A stretch of 64,000 nucleotides of DNA from Pseudothioclava nitratireducens (GTDB lineage Bacteria > Pseudomonadota > Alphaproteobacteria > Rhodobacterales > Rhodobacteraceae). The notes beneath the pieces were generated by a model. It made no database searches, was not told where the DNA came from, and worked only from the letters and a program-made list of their open reading frames with translations. Numbering within the stretch: position 1 is the stretch's first letter; the number at the start of each line of letters is the position of its first letter. The translations under genes and the position numbers were made by a program. The stretch is from NCBI RefSeq assembly GCF_029210495.1, contig NZ_JARGDK010000010.1, positions 41,226-105,225 on the forward strand, read 5' to 3'. This document shows, piece after piece, positions 26,099-35,790 of the stretch.

Positions 26099-27114
26099 GC
26101 CGGGTCTGTCACCGTCATCTCCATCCGGTGACGGTAGATCTCGCCGGGGCGCAGGAGCGCGCTGGGAAAGCCCGAGTGGTTCGGCGCATCGGGCCAGTTC
26201 TGGGTTTCCAGCGCGATCCCCCCAAAGCGCCCGATCCGTCGCCCGAGGCCGGGCTGGGCCGGATCCAAATGCGCGCCCGTATAGACCTGAAGGCCGGGCG
26301 CATCGGTCCGGATCGAGAGCGTTCGCCCCGTTTCGGGCGCGCGCAGCGTCGCGGCCAGCCGAAGACCGTCTGGTCCGGGCGGCTCGCTCAGGCAGAAATT
26401 ATGGTCGAACCCGTCCGGCCCCGGCATCGCAGCGCCAATCGCGCGCCCGTGGCGAAAATCTAACGCGCTGCCCGCGACCGGACGGATTTCGCCGGTCGGG
26501 ATCTGATCGGCGCGGGTGGGGGTGTAGTGTTCGGCACCGATCTGCATCTCGTGATCGAGGATCGTCTCGGCGCCCGAGAGGTTGAAGTAGCTGTGATGGG
26601 CGAGGTTCATCACCGTGGCCTGCGTGGTCTCGGCCTCCATGGTGATCGTCAGCGCGTTCTCGGGCGTGAACGCGTAGGTGACGCTGATGCGGGCGGTGCC
26701 GGGAAAGCCCATGTCCTCATCCTTGGAGATCAGTTCGAGCCGCGCTGAGGCGCTATCCCACTGTGTGAAGCGCCAGACCCGGCTGTCAAACCCGCCCGCG
26801 CCACCGTGAAGCGTGTTCGCCCCATCGTTGCGGTCAAGGTGCCAGACCTTCCCGTCGATCGTCACCCGCCCGCCGTCGATCCGGTTGGCAAAGCGCCCGC
26901 AGGTAGCGCCCATGAAGGCCGTGCAGGCGCGGTAGCCCGCGAGGTCGGGCCGGGAGAGTGTCACCGGGCGTATTGCGCCGCGTGGATCGGGGCAGAGCCA
27001 CTCCACGAGCCGCGCGCCGTAGCTGATGATCCGGGCCCGCGCACCGTTCGGAGCCGTGATTTCATGGAGATGCACTGGGCTGGCCTCAATCATGCCATAG
27101 ATATCGGGTGACAT
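26077..27114 (-). CDS. galM: Aldose 1-epimerase (galactose mutarotase-like)
   Basis: A 345-residue protein of the aldose-1-epimerase family, interconverting alpha and beta anomers of hexoses. The conserved FMGATCGRFANRI segment near residues 68-80, NGANTLHGG-like DGANTLHGG near residue 97, and NLAHHSYFNLSG near residues 170-182, with catalytic His, are clear. Its 3' end overlaps the converging hydrolase gene by 22 bases. Both may serve sugar metabolism, but they are on opposite strands. Confidence 0.9.
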   Translation of the reverse strand: MSPDIYGMIEASPVHLHEITAPNGARARIISYGARLVEWLCPDPRGAIRPVTLSRPDLAGYRACTAFMGATCGRFANRIDGGRVTIDGKVWHLDRNDGANTLHGGAGGFDSRVWRFTQWDSASARLELISKDEDMGFPGTARISVTYAFTPENALTITMEAETTQATVMNLAHHSYFNLSGAETILDHEMQIGAEHYTPTRADQIPTGEIRPVAGSALDFRHGRAIGAAMPGPDGFDHNFCLSEPPGPDGLRLAATLRAPETGRTLSIRTDAPGLQVYTGAHLDPAQPGLGRRIGRFGGIALETQNWPDAPNHSGFPSALLRPGEIYRHRMEMTVTDPAYSASTA

Positions 27115-27246
27115 AGGCTATCCTTTGCGGGGCGCGTGTCGCGGCGTTTCGCGTTTCGAAACAGATTTGTGGCGCAATGCTCCGGGCTTGCCAAGCGGGG
27201 ATGGGTGCGGAAAAAATGGGCAATGGTTTTAGGAGATTGATCCGGT

Positions 27247-28797
27247 ATGGCGCGTGACGAGGATGACATGATGGCGGCGGTGTCCCGCACGATCAACGAG
27301 GCGAACGGCCCCGAAGCCGTCGCATCGGAGGCGGCGCAACAGGCTGCCGCGCCCGTCGCCCCCCCGGCAAGCGTCGCCGATACACCCGCCGCGCTTATCT
27401 CGGAGCGCTTTGCCGCGATGACCGCCGGCGCGCAGGAGCGGCGCACCGGGTTCGACCTTGAGCGTCGGCGTCTCGCGCTGAAAACGCTCGCCAAGACCGT
27501 GCGCAGCCATGAGCGCGAGATCATCGCCGCGCTGGCCGCCGATCTTGGCAAACCCGAACCCGAAGTGCGCCTGACCGAAATCCTGCCCGTGCAGGCCGAG
27601 ATCAGCCACACGCTCAAGCATCTCAAGGGTTGGATGAAGGTGCGCAAGGTCAAGGGGACGCTGGCCACCGTGGGCACCAAGGGGCTGATCCGGCCCGAAC
27701 CCAAGGGGACGGTGCTGATTATCGCGCCATGGAACTATCCTCTGGGTCTTGCGCTGGGTCCGCTGGTCTCGGCGCTGGGCGCGGGCAATGCCGCGATCAT
27801 AAAGCCGTCGGAATTCACGCCCGCGACCTCGGCGCTTCTGGCGAAGATGATGGAGACGGCCTTTGCCCCGGATCTGGTCTGGGTGGCCGAGGGGGGGGCG
27901 GGCGTTGCGCAGACGTTGCTCGACAAGCCCTTCGATCATGTCTTTTTCACCGGCTCGCCCGCCGTCGGCCGCAAGGTCATGGCGCAGGCGGCGCAGCACC
28001 TGACGCCGGTCACGCTCGAACTCGGGGGTAAATCGCCGGTGATCGTCGGCCCCGATGCCGATATTCCGGCGGCGGCCCGCGCGATCGTCTGGGGCAAGTT
28101 CGCCAATGCCGGCCAGACCTGTATCGCGCCCGATCACGTCTATGTCGCCACCTCGCGGATGGACAAGTTCCTCAAGGCGGTCCGGGCCGAGATCGCGCGG
28201 ATGTATGGCAAAGACCCGGAGGCGCAGATGGCCTCGGGCGATCTGGCCAAGATCGTGAGTGCGCGTCACTATCAGCGGCTCGTGGACATGATCAATCAGG
28301 CCGAAAGCATCGGCGCGACCATCGCGCTTGGCGGCGCGGGCGATGCCGAAAGCCGCTTTGTTGCGCCGACCGTGCTGACCGGGGTGCGGCCCGACATGAC
28401 GGTGATGCGCGAGGAAATCTTCGGCCCGATCCTGCCGCTGATCCCCTTCGAGGATATCGACGCGGTCATCGCCCGGATCAACAAGGGGCCAAAGCCGCTC
28501 GCGCTTTATGTGTTCGAGAAGGACAAGGCGTTCATCGACCGGGTGAGTACCGCCACCAGCTCTGGCGCGGTGGGGGTGAATGTGACGCTGGCGCATTACA
28601 TGCATCTCAACCTGCCCTTCGGGGGGATCGGCAATTCCGGCATCGGGGCGGCACATGGCGAATGGGGGTTCCGGGCCTTCAGCCACGAAAAGCCGGTGCT
28701 CGTGAACCGCCGCGCGCCGCTGGCCAGTTTCATGCCGCCCTACAAAGGACTGAAGCGGCGAAAGATCCGCATGATGGCGCGGCTTCTGGGGCGCTAG
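27247..28797 (+). CDS. Aldehyde dehydrogenase (coniferyl-aldehyde-type)
   Basis: A 516-residue class-3-like NAD(P) aldehyde dehydrogenase. Features are APWNYPLGLALGPL near residue 160, FFTGSPAVGRKVM near residue 235, the general-base motif ELGGKSPVIVG near residue 258, and the catalytic Cys in ANAGQTCIAPDHV near residue 292. The first 50 residues are an Ala/Pro-rich extension. The basic C-terminus (KGLKRRKIRMMARLLGR) resembles membrane-associated fatty-aldehyde types. The start at 27247 has a weak AGGAG-like site; a start at residue 10 or 11 is also possible. Confidence 0.88.
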   Translation: MARDEDDMMAAVSRTINEANGPEAVASEAAQQAAAPVAPPASVADTPAALISERFAAMTAGAQERRTGFDLERRRLALKTLAKTVRSHEREIIAALAADLGKPEPEVRLTEILPVQAEISHTLKHLKGWMKVRKVKGTLATVGTKGLIRPEPKGTVLIIAPWNYPLGLALGPLVSALGAGNAAIIKPSEFTPATSALLAKMMETAFAPDLVWVAEGGAGVAQTLLDKPFDHVFFTGSPAVGRKVMAQAAQHLTPVTLELGGKSPVIVGPDADIPAAARAIVWGKFANAGQTCIAPDHVYVATSRMDKFLKAVRAEIARMYGKDPEAQMASGDLAKIVSARHYQRLVDMINQAESIGATIALGGAGDAESRFVAPTVLTGVRPDMTVMREEIFGPILPLIPFEDIDAVIARINKGPKPLALYVFEKDKAFIDRVSTATSSGAVGVNVTLAHYMHLNLPFGGIGNSGIGAAHGEWGFRAFSHEKPVLVNRRAPLASFMPPYKGLKRRKIRMMARLLGR

Positions 28798-28818
28798 GGG
28801 CGGGCAGGGATTTCTTCC

Positions 28819-28846
28819 TTGCATCGCGGGGCAATGCCGGTATAAC
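28819..28846 (+). promoter_or_regulatory. Promoter of rpsF-rpsR-rplI
   Basis: TTGCAT (28819-28824), 16 bases, TATAAC (28841-28846), about 100 bp before rpsF. Both hexamers are good matches to the housekeeping sigma consensus, suitable for a ribosomal protein operon. Confidence 0.6.
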
Positions 28847-28948
28847 GCGCCATCTTCCGCAATCGTATGAACCGGCGGAGCCTCTCGTGGTGGGACGCGG
28901 AAGTCTGAACCCCACCTATGAAGCCGCCCGAGACAAACAGGAGCCCGC

Positions 28949-29302
28949 ATGCCCCTTTACGAGCATGTCCTCATTTCGCGTCAGGACCTGTCCAACGCGC
29001 AAGCCGAAGGCCTCATCGAACACTTCTCGACCGTCCTCGCGGATAACGGCGGCAAAGTCGTCGAAACCGAGTACTGGGGCGTGAAGACCATGGCCTACAA
29101 GATCAACAAGAACCGCAAAGGCCACTACGCCTTCCTGAAGACCGACGCGCCCTCGGCCGCCGTTCAGGAAATGGAACGCCTGTGCCGCCTGCATGACGAC
29201 GTGATGCGCGTGCTGACCATCAAGGTCGACGCACATGAAGAAGGTCCGTCCGTGCAGATGCAAAAACGCGACGAGCGCTCCGAGCGCCGTGAGCGCCGTT
29301 GA
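28949..29302 (+). CDS. rpsF: 30S ribosomal protein S6
   Basis: A 117-residue S6 protein, a component of the 30S platform that binds 16S rRNA together with S18. The family N-terminus MPLYEHVLISRQDLSN and the YWGVKTMAYKINKNRKGHY core are present. The C-terminus is highly charged (KRDERSERRERR). First gene of the standard rpsF-rpsR-rplI operon, 17 bp before rpsR. Confidence 0.98.
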   Translation: MPLYEHVLISRQDLSNAQAEGLIEHFSTVLADNGGKVVETEYWGVKTMAYKINKNRKGHYAFLKTDAPSAAVQEMERLCRLHDDVMRVLTIKVDAHEEGPSVQMQKRDERSERRERR

Positions 29303-29319
29303 TCGAGAGGAGCTAAACC

Positions 29320-29547
29320 ATGGCAGCTAAACCGTTTTTCCGTCGCCGCAAGGTTTGCCCGTTCTCGGGTGAGAATGCGCCGAAGATCGACTACAAAGAC
29401 ACCCGTCTTCTGCAGCGCTACATCTCTGAGCGCGGCAAGATTGTCCCCGCCCGTATCACCGCCGTTTCGGCGAAAAAGCAGCGTGAACTCGCGCGCGCCA
29501 TCAAACGCGCCCGCTTCCTCGCCCTGCTGCCCTACGCTGTGAAGTAA
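29320..29547 (+). CDS. rpsR: 30S ribosomal protein S18
   Basis: A 75-residue basic S18 protein with the hallmark [11 protein letters not shown]-terminus and the [19 protein letters not shown] segment. It forms a heterodimer with S6 in the 30S subunit. A GAGAGGAG ribosome-binding site precedes the ATG at 29320. Spacing to rplI is 12 bp. Confidence 0.98.
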   Translation: MAAKPFFRRRKVCPFSGENAPKIDYKDTRLLQRYISERGKIVPARITAVSAKKQRELARAIKRARFLALLPYAVK

Positions 29548-29559
29548 GGAGCCAGGCAC

Positions 29560-30144
29560 ATGCAAGTCATCCTTCTCGAACGTGTGGCCAAGCTCGGCCA
29601 AATGGGCGATGTCGTGACCGTCAAGGACGGCTACGGCCGCAACTTCCTGCTGCCGCAAGGCAAGGCGCTGCGCGCCTCGGAAGCCAACATCAAGTCCTTC
29701 GAGGACCGCAAGGCGCAGCTCGAAGCGCGCAACCTCGAAACCAAGAAAGAGGCCGAAGATCTGGCCGCGAAACTCAACGGGCAACAGTTCGTTGTGATTC
29801 GCTCGGCATCGGATGCCGGCGCTCTCTACGGCTCGGTCACCACCCGTGACGCGGCTGACGCAGCGACCGCTTCGGGCTTCTCGCTCGACAAGAAGCAAGT
29901 CGCGCTGAAAGCCCCGATCAAGGATCTGGGCCTGCACGAAGTGCACGTGGTTCTGCACCCCGAAGTCGACGCGACCATCGTTCTGAACGTGGCCCGCTCG
30001 ACCGAAGAGGCCGAACTGCAAGCCTCGGGCAAGTCGATCCAGGAACTCGCAGCCGAGGCGGAAGCCGAAGCTGAATTCGAGATCGCGGAACTCTTCGACG
30101 ATATCGGCGGCGCGACCGGCGACGACGAAGGCGAAGAAGCCTGA
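29560..30144 (+). CDS. rplI: 50S ribosomal protein L9, acid-tailed
   Basis: A 194-residue L9 protein. The N-terminal domain [19 protein letters not shown] with [14 protein letters not shown] is typical, followed by the connecting helix and C-terminal domain to about residue 150. A further 45 residues form an Ala/Glu/Asp-rich tail (around [13 protein letters not shown] and a DDEGEE end), longer than the 148-150 residues of enteric L9 and typical of Rhodobacterales. It binds domain V of 23S rRNA. Last gene of the operon, followed by a clear terminator. Confidence 0.98.
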   Translation: MQVILLERVAKLGQMGDVVTVKDGYGRNFLLPQGKALRASEANIKSFEDRKAQLEARNLETKKEAEDLAAKLNGQQFVVIRSASDAGALYGSVTTRDAADAATASGFSLDKKQVALKAPIKDLGLHEVHVVLHPEVDATIVLNVARSTEEAELQASGKSIQELAAEAEAEAEFEIAELFDDIGGATGDDEGEEA

Positions 30145-30181
30145 GCCTCAAGACAAGGCGCCGCACTACGGTGATGGCCTG

Positions 30182-30212
30182 AAACCGCGTCCCGCAAGGG
30201 GCGCGGTTTTTT
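30182..30212 (+). terminator. Terminator after rplI
   Basis: CCGCGTCCC (30185-30193), loop GCAA, GGGGCGCGG (30198-30206) then TTTTTT. A 9-bp stem with one T-G pair, a stable tetraloop and a T-run: a classic intrinsic terminator. Confidence 0.85.
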
Positions 30213-30274
30213 CATCGGCGCTTGTCGTTTGGCGGGCGCTGTCCTAGGACAAAGGCTCTAGGCCGGAGGATGCC

Positions 30275-31582
30275 ATGCTGCAAAGCTATCTCGACAAGCT
30301 GCAACCCTGGATCGAGATCGCCCGCGACTGGGCGGTGACGCCTGCCGCATGGGGGCAGATCGTGGCGCTGGCGGTGGCGTGGCTGCTGGGGCGGCTGATC
30401 GGCGGCAAGCTCAAGGCGCTCTTCGTGCGCCTGCTGACGCCCGCTGAAGGGGCCCGAGGGCTCATGGTCTTTGCCCGCAACGAGGCGCGGCGCTTTGCCC
30501 CGATCATCGTGCCGCTCACCTGTGCGGCGATCGCCGCCGGGGCCGAAGAGGGCTTGCGCGCGGCCTTTGGCACGGCGGGGGTTGTCGGGCTGGGCAAGCG
30601 GATCTTCCTGTTCCTCGCACTGCGGGTCTTTGTGCGCGACGTGCTGCGCGACCCGTTCCTGCGCGCCTATGGACGGTTTGTCGTGCTGCCCATCGGCCCG
30701 GTCTATGTGCTGGGCCTGCTGCCCGTCGTGAGCGAGGCGCTCGCCGCGATGCGCGTGCCGCTTGGGAACCTGTCCTTCGACATGCTCTGGGTGGTCAAAT
30801 TCGCGCTGTTCGGCGGGTTGATCTTCTGGCTCGGCCGGTTCTCGAACGACCGCTCGCATCTCTATCTCGAGGCGCAGGACGGGTTGCGCCCGGCGACGCG
30901 CCAACTGGCAATCAAGGCCGCGGAAGTCGTGATCTTCGGCGCGGCCTTCCTGATCCTGATGAACGTGATGGGCGTCAATCTGACCTCGCTCGCGGTGATC
31001 GGGGGGGCGATCGGTGTCGGGATCGGTTTTGGCCTGCAACAGATCGCTTCGAACTTCATCTCGGGGATCATCCTGCTGCTCGAAGGGCAGGCCACGGTCG
31101 GCGATTATGTCGAACTCGACGGTGGCGAGCAGGGCACGATCGTCAAGATGACGATGCGCTCGATCATCCTCGAGACCTTCGATGGCAAGTGGATCGTGGT
31201 GCCGAACGAGCATTTCATCACGACGCGTGTGGTGAACTACTCGGATCAGGGTTCGGCCAACCGGATCGAGGTGCCGTTCTCCGTGAGCTATGACACGGAT
31301 ATCAATCGGGTGCCCGAGATCATCGAGGCGGCGGTTTCGGCCTATCCCAAGGCGCTGACCGCCCCGGAGCCGCCCGATTGCGAGCTGCGCGGTTTCGGGG
31401 ATAGCGGGATCGATTTCGCGGTCGAGTTCTGGGTGAACGGGATCGACGACGGCAAGAACAAATATGCCTCGGACGTGCTCTTCATCATTTGGAATGCGCT
31501 GAAGGAGAACGGGATCACGATCCCCTATCCGCATCGCGTCATCGAGATCAAAGGGCAGGGGGGCGCCGCCCCCGAGGCCTGA
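30275..31582 (+). CDS. MscS-family mechanosensitive channel
   Basis: A 435-residue inner-membrane protein with several N-terminal helices and an MscS core. The pore helix is recognisable as LTSLAVIGGAIGVGIGFGLQQIASNFISG near residues 237-265, followed by the beta domain ILLLEGQATVGDYVELDGGEQG. It releases solutes on hypo-osmotic shock, which complements the ectoine accumulation genes elsewhere in the window. Monocistronic between two terminators. Confidence 0.9.
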   Translation: MLQSYLDKLQPWIEIARDWAVTPAAWGQIVALAVAWLLGRLIGGKLKALFVRLLTPAEGARGLMVFARNEARRFAPIIVPLTCAAIAAGAEEGLRAAFGTAGVVGLGKRIFLFLALRVFVRDVLRDPFLRAYGRFVVLPIGPVYVLGLLPVVSEALAAMRVPLGNLSFDMLWVVKFALFGGLIFWLGRFSNDRSHLYLEAQDGLRPATRQLAIKAAEVVIFGAAFLILMNVMGVNLTSLAVIGGAIGVGIGFGLQQIASNFISGIILLLEGQATVGDYVELDGGEQGTIVKMTMRSIILETFDGKWIVVPNEHFITTRVVNYSDQGSANRIEVPFSVSYDTDINRVPEIIEAAVSAYPKALTAPEPPDCELRGFGDSGIDFAVEFWVNGIDDGKNKYASDVLFIIWNALKENGITIPYPHRVIEIKGQGGAAPEA

Positions 31583-31660
31583 CGGCCTCTCCCCCGGGAT
31601 ATTTCGGGCAGACTGACAGGGCTGTGTTTGAGCAGGGCCGTGTTGTTCTGCGCCCAGCAA

Positions 31661-31686
31661 AAAGGCCGCCCCGAGGGGCGGCCTTT
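31661..31686. terminator. Bidirectional terminator mscS-like / tig
   Basis: AAA, GGCCGCCCC (31664-31672), GA, GGGGCGGCC (31675-31683), TTT. A 9-bp G/C stem flanked by A and T tracts on each side, placed between converging genes. Confidence 0.75.
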
Positions 31687-31706
31687 CACATCCCGAATGG
31701 GTGGGA

Positions 31707-33041
31707 TTACAGTTCGTCGAGCGCTTCGATGGCCTTTTGCAGGTCCTCTTTCGAGACCTCTTTCTCGGTCACTTCGGCCCCTTCGACGATGAAGTCGACG
31801 ACTTTGTCCTCGAAGATCGGCGCGCGCAGTTGCTGTTGCATCTGCGGGTTTTGCTGCACGAATTCGAAGAAGGCGCGTTCCTGGCCCGGGTATTGGCGTG
31901 CCTGGTTCAGCACGGCCTGGGTCATTTCGGCGTCGGTCACTTCGATTTCCTGCTTGCGGCCGAGTTCGGCGAGCAGCAGGCCAAGGCGCACGCGGCGTTC
32001 GGCGAGGGTCTTGTGCTCGTCGGTCGCTTCGATTTCGCCGTGGTTATGGCCGTGCTCTTCCGGGTGCTCTTCGTGCCAGAGCTGGTGTGCGATCTGACCG
32101 GCTTCGGCTTCGACGAGCGAGGGCGGCAGTTCGAATTTCACCTTGGCGTCGAGCTGATCGAGCAGGCCGCGCTTGAGAACCGCGCGCGAGGCGCCTTTGT
32201 ACTCGGCTTCCAGACGCTCTGCGATCTGCGACTTGAGCGCGGCGAGGTCTTCTGCGCCGAACTTCTTGGCCAGTTCGTCGTCGATCTGGGCTTCAGCCGC
32301 GCCGCGGACTTCCTTGACGGTGCACTTGAAGAGCGCGTCCTTGCCGGCGAGGTGGGCTGCGCCGTATTGCTCGGGGAACTTGACGTTGACCTCGACGGCC
32401 TCGCCTTCTTTCGAGCCCATCAGCTGGTCTTCAAAGCCCGGAATGAACGAGCCCGAGCCGAGCACGAGCGGGTAGTCCTCGCCCTTGCCGCCTTCGAATG
32501 CTTCACCATCGACGAAGCCTTCGAAGTCGATCACGACCTGATCGCCATCAGCGGCTTTGCTGCCTTTTTTCTTCTTCTCGAAGTTCTGCGCGGTCTTGGC
32601 GAGATTTTCCAGCGCCTCGGTCACGGCGGCGTCCTCGGCCTTCACGACCAGACGCTCGAGCTTGAGGCCCTTGAGGTCCACTTCCGGGATATCCGGCAGG
32701 TTTTCATAGGTCACGTTCACGACCACGTCGTCACCCGGCTTCCATGCGTCGCCGCCGTCCATTTCCATTTTCGGCTGCATCGCGGGGCGGTCGCCGGTTT
32801 TCTCGAAATGCTCGGACATCGCGCCATCGACAGCTTCCTGCATCGCATCGCCGAGCACGCGCTCGCCGAATTGCTTGCGCAGCATGGCCAGCGGAACCTT
32901 GCCCTTGCGGAAGCCTTTGATCTCGATTTCCGGCTGCGCTTCGAGCAGTTTCTCGGTGACTTTCTCGTCGAGCTCGGCGGCGGAGATGGTGATCTGGTAG
33001 CCGCGCTTGAGGCCTTCGTTGAGGGTCTCGGTGACCTGCAT
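31707..33041 (-). CDS. tig: Trigger factor
   Basis: A 444-residue ribosome-associated chaperone and peptidyl-prolyl isomerase. The N-terminal ribosome-binding signature [12 protein letters not shown] is at about residues 44-55; the FKBP domain follows near residues 155-240 ([17 protein letters not shown]), then the C-terminal chaperone arms. Start at 33041 ([10 protein letters not shown]) fits the family; the open frame upstream to 33368 is a GC artefact. A His-rich [11 protein letters not shown] patch near residue 330 is a local peculiarity. Confidence 0.96.
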   Translation of the reverse strand: MQVTETLNEGLKRGYQITISAAELDEKVTEKLLEAQPEIEIKGFRKGKVPLAMLRKQFGERVLGDAMQEAVDGAMSEHFEKTGDRPAMQPKMEMDGGDAWKPGDDVVVNVTYENLPDIPEVDLKGLKLERLVVKAEDAAVTEALENLAKTAQNFEKKKKGSKAADGDQVVIDFEGFVDGEAFEGGKGEDYPLVLGSGSFIPGFEDQLMGSKEGEAVEVNVKFPEQYGAAHLAGKDALFKCTVKEVRGAAEAQIDDELAKKFGAEDLAALKSQIAERLEAEYKGASRAVLKRGLLDQLDAKVKFELPPSLVEAEAGQIAHQLWHEEHPEEHGHNHGEIEATDEHKTLAERRVRLGLLLAELGRKQEIEVTDAEMTQAVLNQARQYPGQERAFFEFVQQNPQMQQQLRAPIFEDKVVDFIVEGAEVTEKEVSKEDLQKAIEALDEL

Positions 33042-33102
33042 GGGATGTCCTTTATCCTTTGGGCCGCGCGTCAGGCGGCCAATCCGTCGAATTTCAGCCG
33101 CC

Positions 33103-33131
33103 CTTCTAGTGTTCACGCGCCTTGGAGGCAA
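33103..33131 (-). promoter_or_regulatory. Candidate tig promoter
   Basis: Minus strand TTGCCT (33131-33126), 17 bases, TAGAAG (33108-33103), about 60 bp before the tig start. Reasonable housekeeping match. The rest of 33042-33231 shows nothing further. Confidence 0.4.
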
Positions 33132-33231
33132 GGTGAAAACGGGGGATTTCGGGGGCGCGCACGCGCGATTTCGCGCATCTTGCGCGAGGGGCTGCGGATG
33201 CCGCGGCGCGGCGTCGTGGGGGCAGGGCGGT

Positions 33232-33666
33232 TCAGGCCGAAACCGGCGCCAGCAAGAGGCAGCTTTCGCTGTTGAGAACACCGGGAACTTCGCGGATTTC
33301 ACGCAGCACCCGGTCGAAATTCGCAAGGCTGTCGGTGCGTATTTCCACCACGAGATCCCACGCCCCATTGGTGGCGTAGACGGTGGCGACCTCGGGAATG
33401 CGGGTAAGGGTGCGAATGACCGCGCGCGACATCTTGCCTTGAAGCTCGACCAGCGTGATCGCCTTCACCTCGCCTTCGACATCGACATCGGTTTCGACCG
33501 TGAAGCGGCGGATACGTCCTTCGGCCACGAGCGCGTCGAGGCGGCTGCGCGCCGTGGTGCGCGAGATGCCCGTGGCTTGCGCGAGTTCCGTGATTGACAT
33601 GCGCGCATTGGCGCGCAGTGCGGCGATGATGGCGCGGTCGGTCTCGGAAAGGCGGGGGTTGGTCAT
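33232..33666 (-). CDS. Lrp/AsnC-family regulator of arginine catabolism
   Basis: A 144-residue Lrp/AsnC protein: an N-terminal helix-turn-helix ([42 protein letters not shown]) and a C-terminal RAM effector domain. The start at 33666 (MTNPRLSE) matches the family. It is divergent from arginase and ornithine cyclodeaminase, so it probably senses arginine or ornithine and controls them. A large symmetrical site lies in the 112-bp gap. Effector is inferred. Confidence 0.88.
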   Translation of the reverse strand: MTNPRLSETDRAIIAALRANARMSITELAQATGISRTTARSRLDALVAEGRIRRFTVETDVDVEGEVKAITLVELQGKMSRAVIRTLTRIPEVATVYATNGAWDLVVEIRTDSLANFDRVLREIREVPGVLNSESCLLLAPVSA

Positions 33667-33701
33667 TGTGGCGATCCGATTATTCAATTTGCATAATACT
33701 G

Positions 33702-33739
33702 GATGCGAAATGCGCAAAATTAAAGTGCGATTTGCGATC
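33702..33739. promoter_or_regulatory. Palindromic candidate Lrp operator
   Basis: GAT-N3-AAAT (33702-33711) mirrored by ATTT-N3-ATC (33730-33739) around an A/T-rich centre, spanning 38 bp in the gap between the Lrp gene and arginase. Size, symmetry and AT centre suit an Lrp/AsnC octamer or dimer site. Confidence 0.45.
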
Positions 33740-33778
33740 TCTTTCAGCCATGATGGGGGTTAGCGAACAGGAGATCAC

Positions 33779-34708
33779 ATGGGAAAATCTTGCTTCATTC
33801 TGGGGGCGCCGATCGAAACGGGCGCCTCGCAACCGGGGTGCCTGATGGGGCCGGCGGCGCTGCGCACGGCGGGTCTGATCGCAAGCCTGCGCGGGCTTGG
33901 CTGGGACGTGCGCGATCTGGGAGATGTGACGATCCCCGAAGTCGCGCCGGTTGCGCATCCGAACCCGGTGCTGCGCAATCTTGCGCAGACGATTGCGTGG
34001 ATCGAGGCACTGGAGCCGCGCGCCTATGAGGCCGCGAAGGGCTGTGATCTGCCGATCTTCATGGGCGGCGATCATTCGATCTCGGCGGGCACGGTGCCGG
34101 GGGTGGCGCGCGCCGCTGCCGAGGCTGGACGGCCGCTTTTCGTGCTCTGGCTCGACGCGCATCCCGATCTGCACACGCTCGACACCACCGAAAGCGGCAA
34201 TCTGCACGGCACACCGGTCGCCTATTTCACGGGTCAGCCGGGCTGCGAGGCCTATCCGCCGCTGGCCGCGCCCGTGCCGCCCGAGAACCTGTGCCTGATG
34301 GGGATTCGTTCGGTCGATGGGGCGGAGCACACCCGCATCCATGATCTGGGCGTCGAGGTGCATGATATGCGCGTGATCGACGAGTTTGGCGTGCTCAAAC
34401 CCCTGCGCGAGTTTCTTGAGCGGGTGGAGGCAGCGAACGGGCTTTTGCATGTGAGCCTCGATGTCGACTTCCTTGAGCCGGGCATCGCGCCTGCGGTCGG
34501 CACGACCGTGCCGGGCGGAGCGACCTTCCGCGAGGCGCATCTCATCATGGAGACGCTGTGCGATAGCGGGCTGGTGAGTTCCCTCGATCTGGTCGAGCTG
34601 AACCCATTCCTCGACGAGCGCGGGCGCACCGCCACGCTCATGTGCGATCTGGCCGCGTCTCTGATGGGGCGGCGGGTGCTGGATCGTCCGACGCGGAGGT
34701 TCTTCTGA
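33779..34708 (+). CDS. rocF: Arginase
   Basis: A 309-residue manganese enzyme of the ureohydrolase family, splitting arginine to ornithine and urea. Metal-ligand motifs are GGDHSIS near residue 98, WLDAHPDLHT near residues 123-132 and SLDVDFLEPG near residues 226-235. The SGNLHGTPVAY segment is typical of arginases rather than agmatinases. Its stop overlaps the ornithine cyclodeaminase ATG by one base (TGATG), so the two steps, arginine to ornithine to proline, are coupled. Confidence 0.93.
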   Translation: MGKSCFILGAPIETGASQPGCLMGPAALRTAGLIASLRGLGWDVRDLGDVTIPEVAPVAHPNPVLRNLAQTIAWIEALEPRAYEAAKGCDLPIFMGGDHSISAGTVPGVARAAAEAGRPLFVLWLDAHPDLHTLDTTESGNLHGTPVAYFTGQPGCEAYPPLAAPVPPENLCLMGIRSVDGAEHTRIHDLGVEVHDMRVIDEFGVLKPLREFLERVEAANGLLHVSLDVDFLEPGIAPAVGTTVPGGATFREAHLIMETLCDSGLVSSLDLVELNPFLDERGRTATLMCDLAASLMGRRVLDRPTRRFF

Positions 34709-35754
34709 TGGGGGTTACACCTTCCGATCTGGCCTTTGTGCCCTTCGTTTCGGTCGAGAACATGATGCGGCTTGTCAATGCGACCGGGCCGGAACGCTTC
34801 ATGGCCGAACTGGCCACCTATATCGAAGAGGATTTCCGCCGCTGGCCGGAATTCGACAAGACCCCGCGCGTGGCGTCCCATTCCCGCGAGGGGGTAATCG
34901 AGCTGATGCCCACGGCGGACAGTGCGCTCTACGGGTTCAAATATGTGAACGGCCATCCGAAGAACATGCGCGAGGGCTATCAAACGGTCACCGCCTTTGG
35001 TGTGCTGTCGTCGGTGGCGAACGGCTATCCGATCCTGATGAGCGAAATGACGGTGCTGACAGCGCTGCGCACGGCGTCGACCTCGGCGCTGGTCGGGCGC
35101 TATCTGGCACCCAAAGGCGCTCAGGTCATGGCGATGATCGGCAATGGCGCGCAATGCGAGTTTCAGGCGCTGGCCTTCCGGGCGCTCTGCGGGATCGAGC
35201 GTCTGCGGCTTTACGATATTGACGGGTCCGCGACCGAAAAGGCCGCGCGCAACCTGCGTGCGCAGGGGTTTGAGATCGTCGAGTGTCACTCTGCGCAAGA
35301 GGCGGTTGAGGGCGCGCAAGTCATCACCACCTGCACCGCCGACAAGCAATATGCGACGATCCTGACCGACAACATGGTCGGCGCGGGCGTGCATATCAAC
35401 GCGATTGGCGGCGATTGCCCCGGCAAGACAGAGCTTCACCGCGACATCCTGCTGCGCTCTTCGATCTTTGTGGAATATCCCGAGCAGACCCGGATCGAGG
35501 GCGAAATCCAGCAACTTGCCGAGGACCATCCGGTCACCGAACTGTGGCAGGTGATGCGCGGCGAGGCGGAAGGGCGGCGGGACCCGCGCGAGATCACGCT
35601 TTTCGACAGCGTGGGTTTCGCGGTCGAGGATTTCTCGGCGCTGCGCTATGTGCATGACCGCGTGGCGGGCACGGATTTCGTGACGCCGCTCGACATGCTC
35701 GCGGACCCGGACGATCCGCGTGATCTCTTTGGGATGGTGATGCGTGCGCGCTGA
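34708..35754 (+). CDS. ocd: Ornithine cyclodeaminase
   Basis: A 348-residue NAD-dependent enzyme of the ornithine cyclodeaminase/mu-crystallin family, converting ornithine to proline and ammonia. The substrate region TPRVASHSREGVIELMPTAD and KYVNGHPKN near residues 50-90 and the dinucleotide fold MAMIGNGAQCEFQALAF near residues 140-156 are clear. ATG 34708 was chosen because it overlaps the arginase stop and gives the standard N-terminus. It ends just before the convergent gabD. Confidence 0.93.
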   Translation: MGVTPSDLAFVPFVSVENMMRLVNATGPERFMAELATYIEEDFRRWPEFDKTPRVASHSREGVIELMPTADSALYGFKYVNGHPKNMREGYQTVTAFGVLSSVANGYPILMSEMTVLTALRTASTSALVGRYLAPKGAQVMAMIGNGAQCEFQALAFRALCGIERLRLYDIDGSATEKAARNLRAQGFEIVECHSAQEAVEGAQVITTCTADKQYATILTDNMVGAGVHINAIGGDCPGKTELHRDILLRSSIFVEYPEQTRIEGEIQQLAEDHPVTELWQVMRGEAEGRRDPREITLFDSVGFAVEDFSALRYVHDRVAGTDFVTPLDMLADPDDPRDLFGMVMRAR

Positions 35755-35790
35755 ACGCTGCGGCCCCCGAAGAGGGGGCCGCGCCATCGG

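Noticed and set aside
33042..33368. N-terminal extension of trigger factor
   Set aside because: The canonical [10 protein letters not shown] start is at 33041 and the extension overlaps the Lrp gene region; no conservation is expected.
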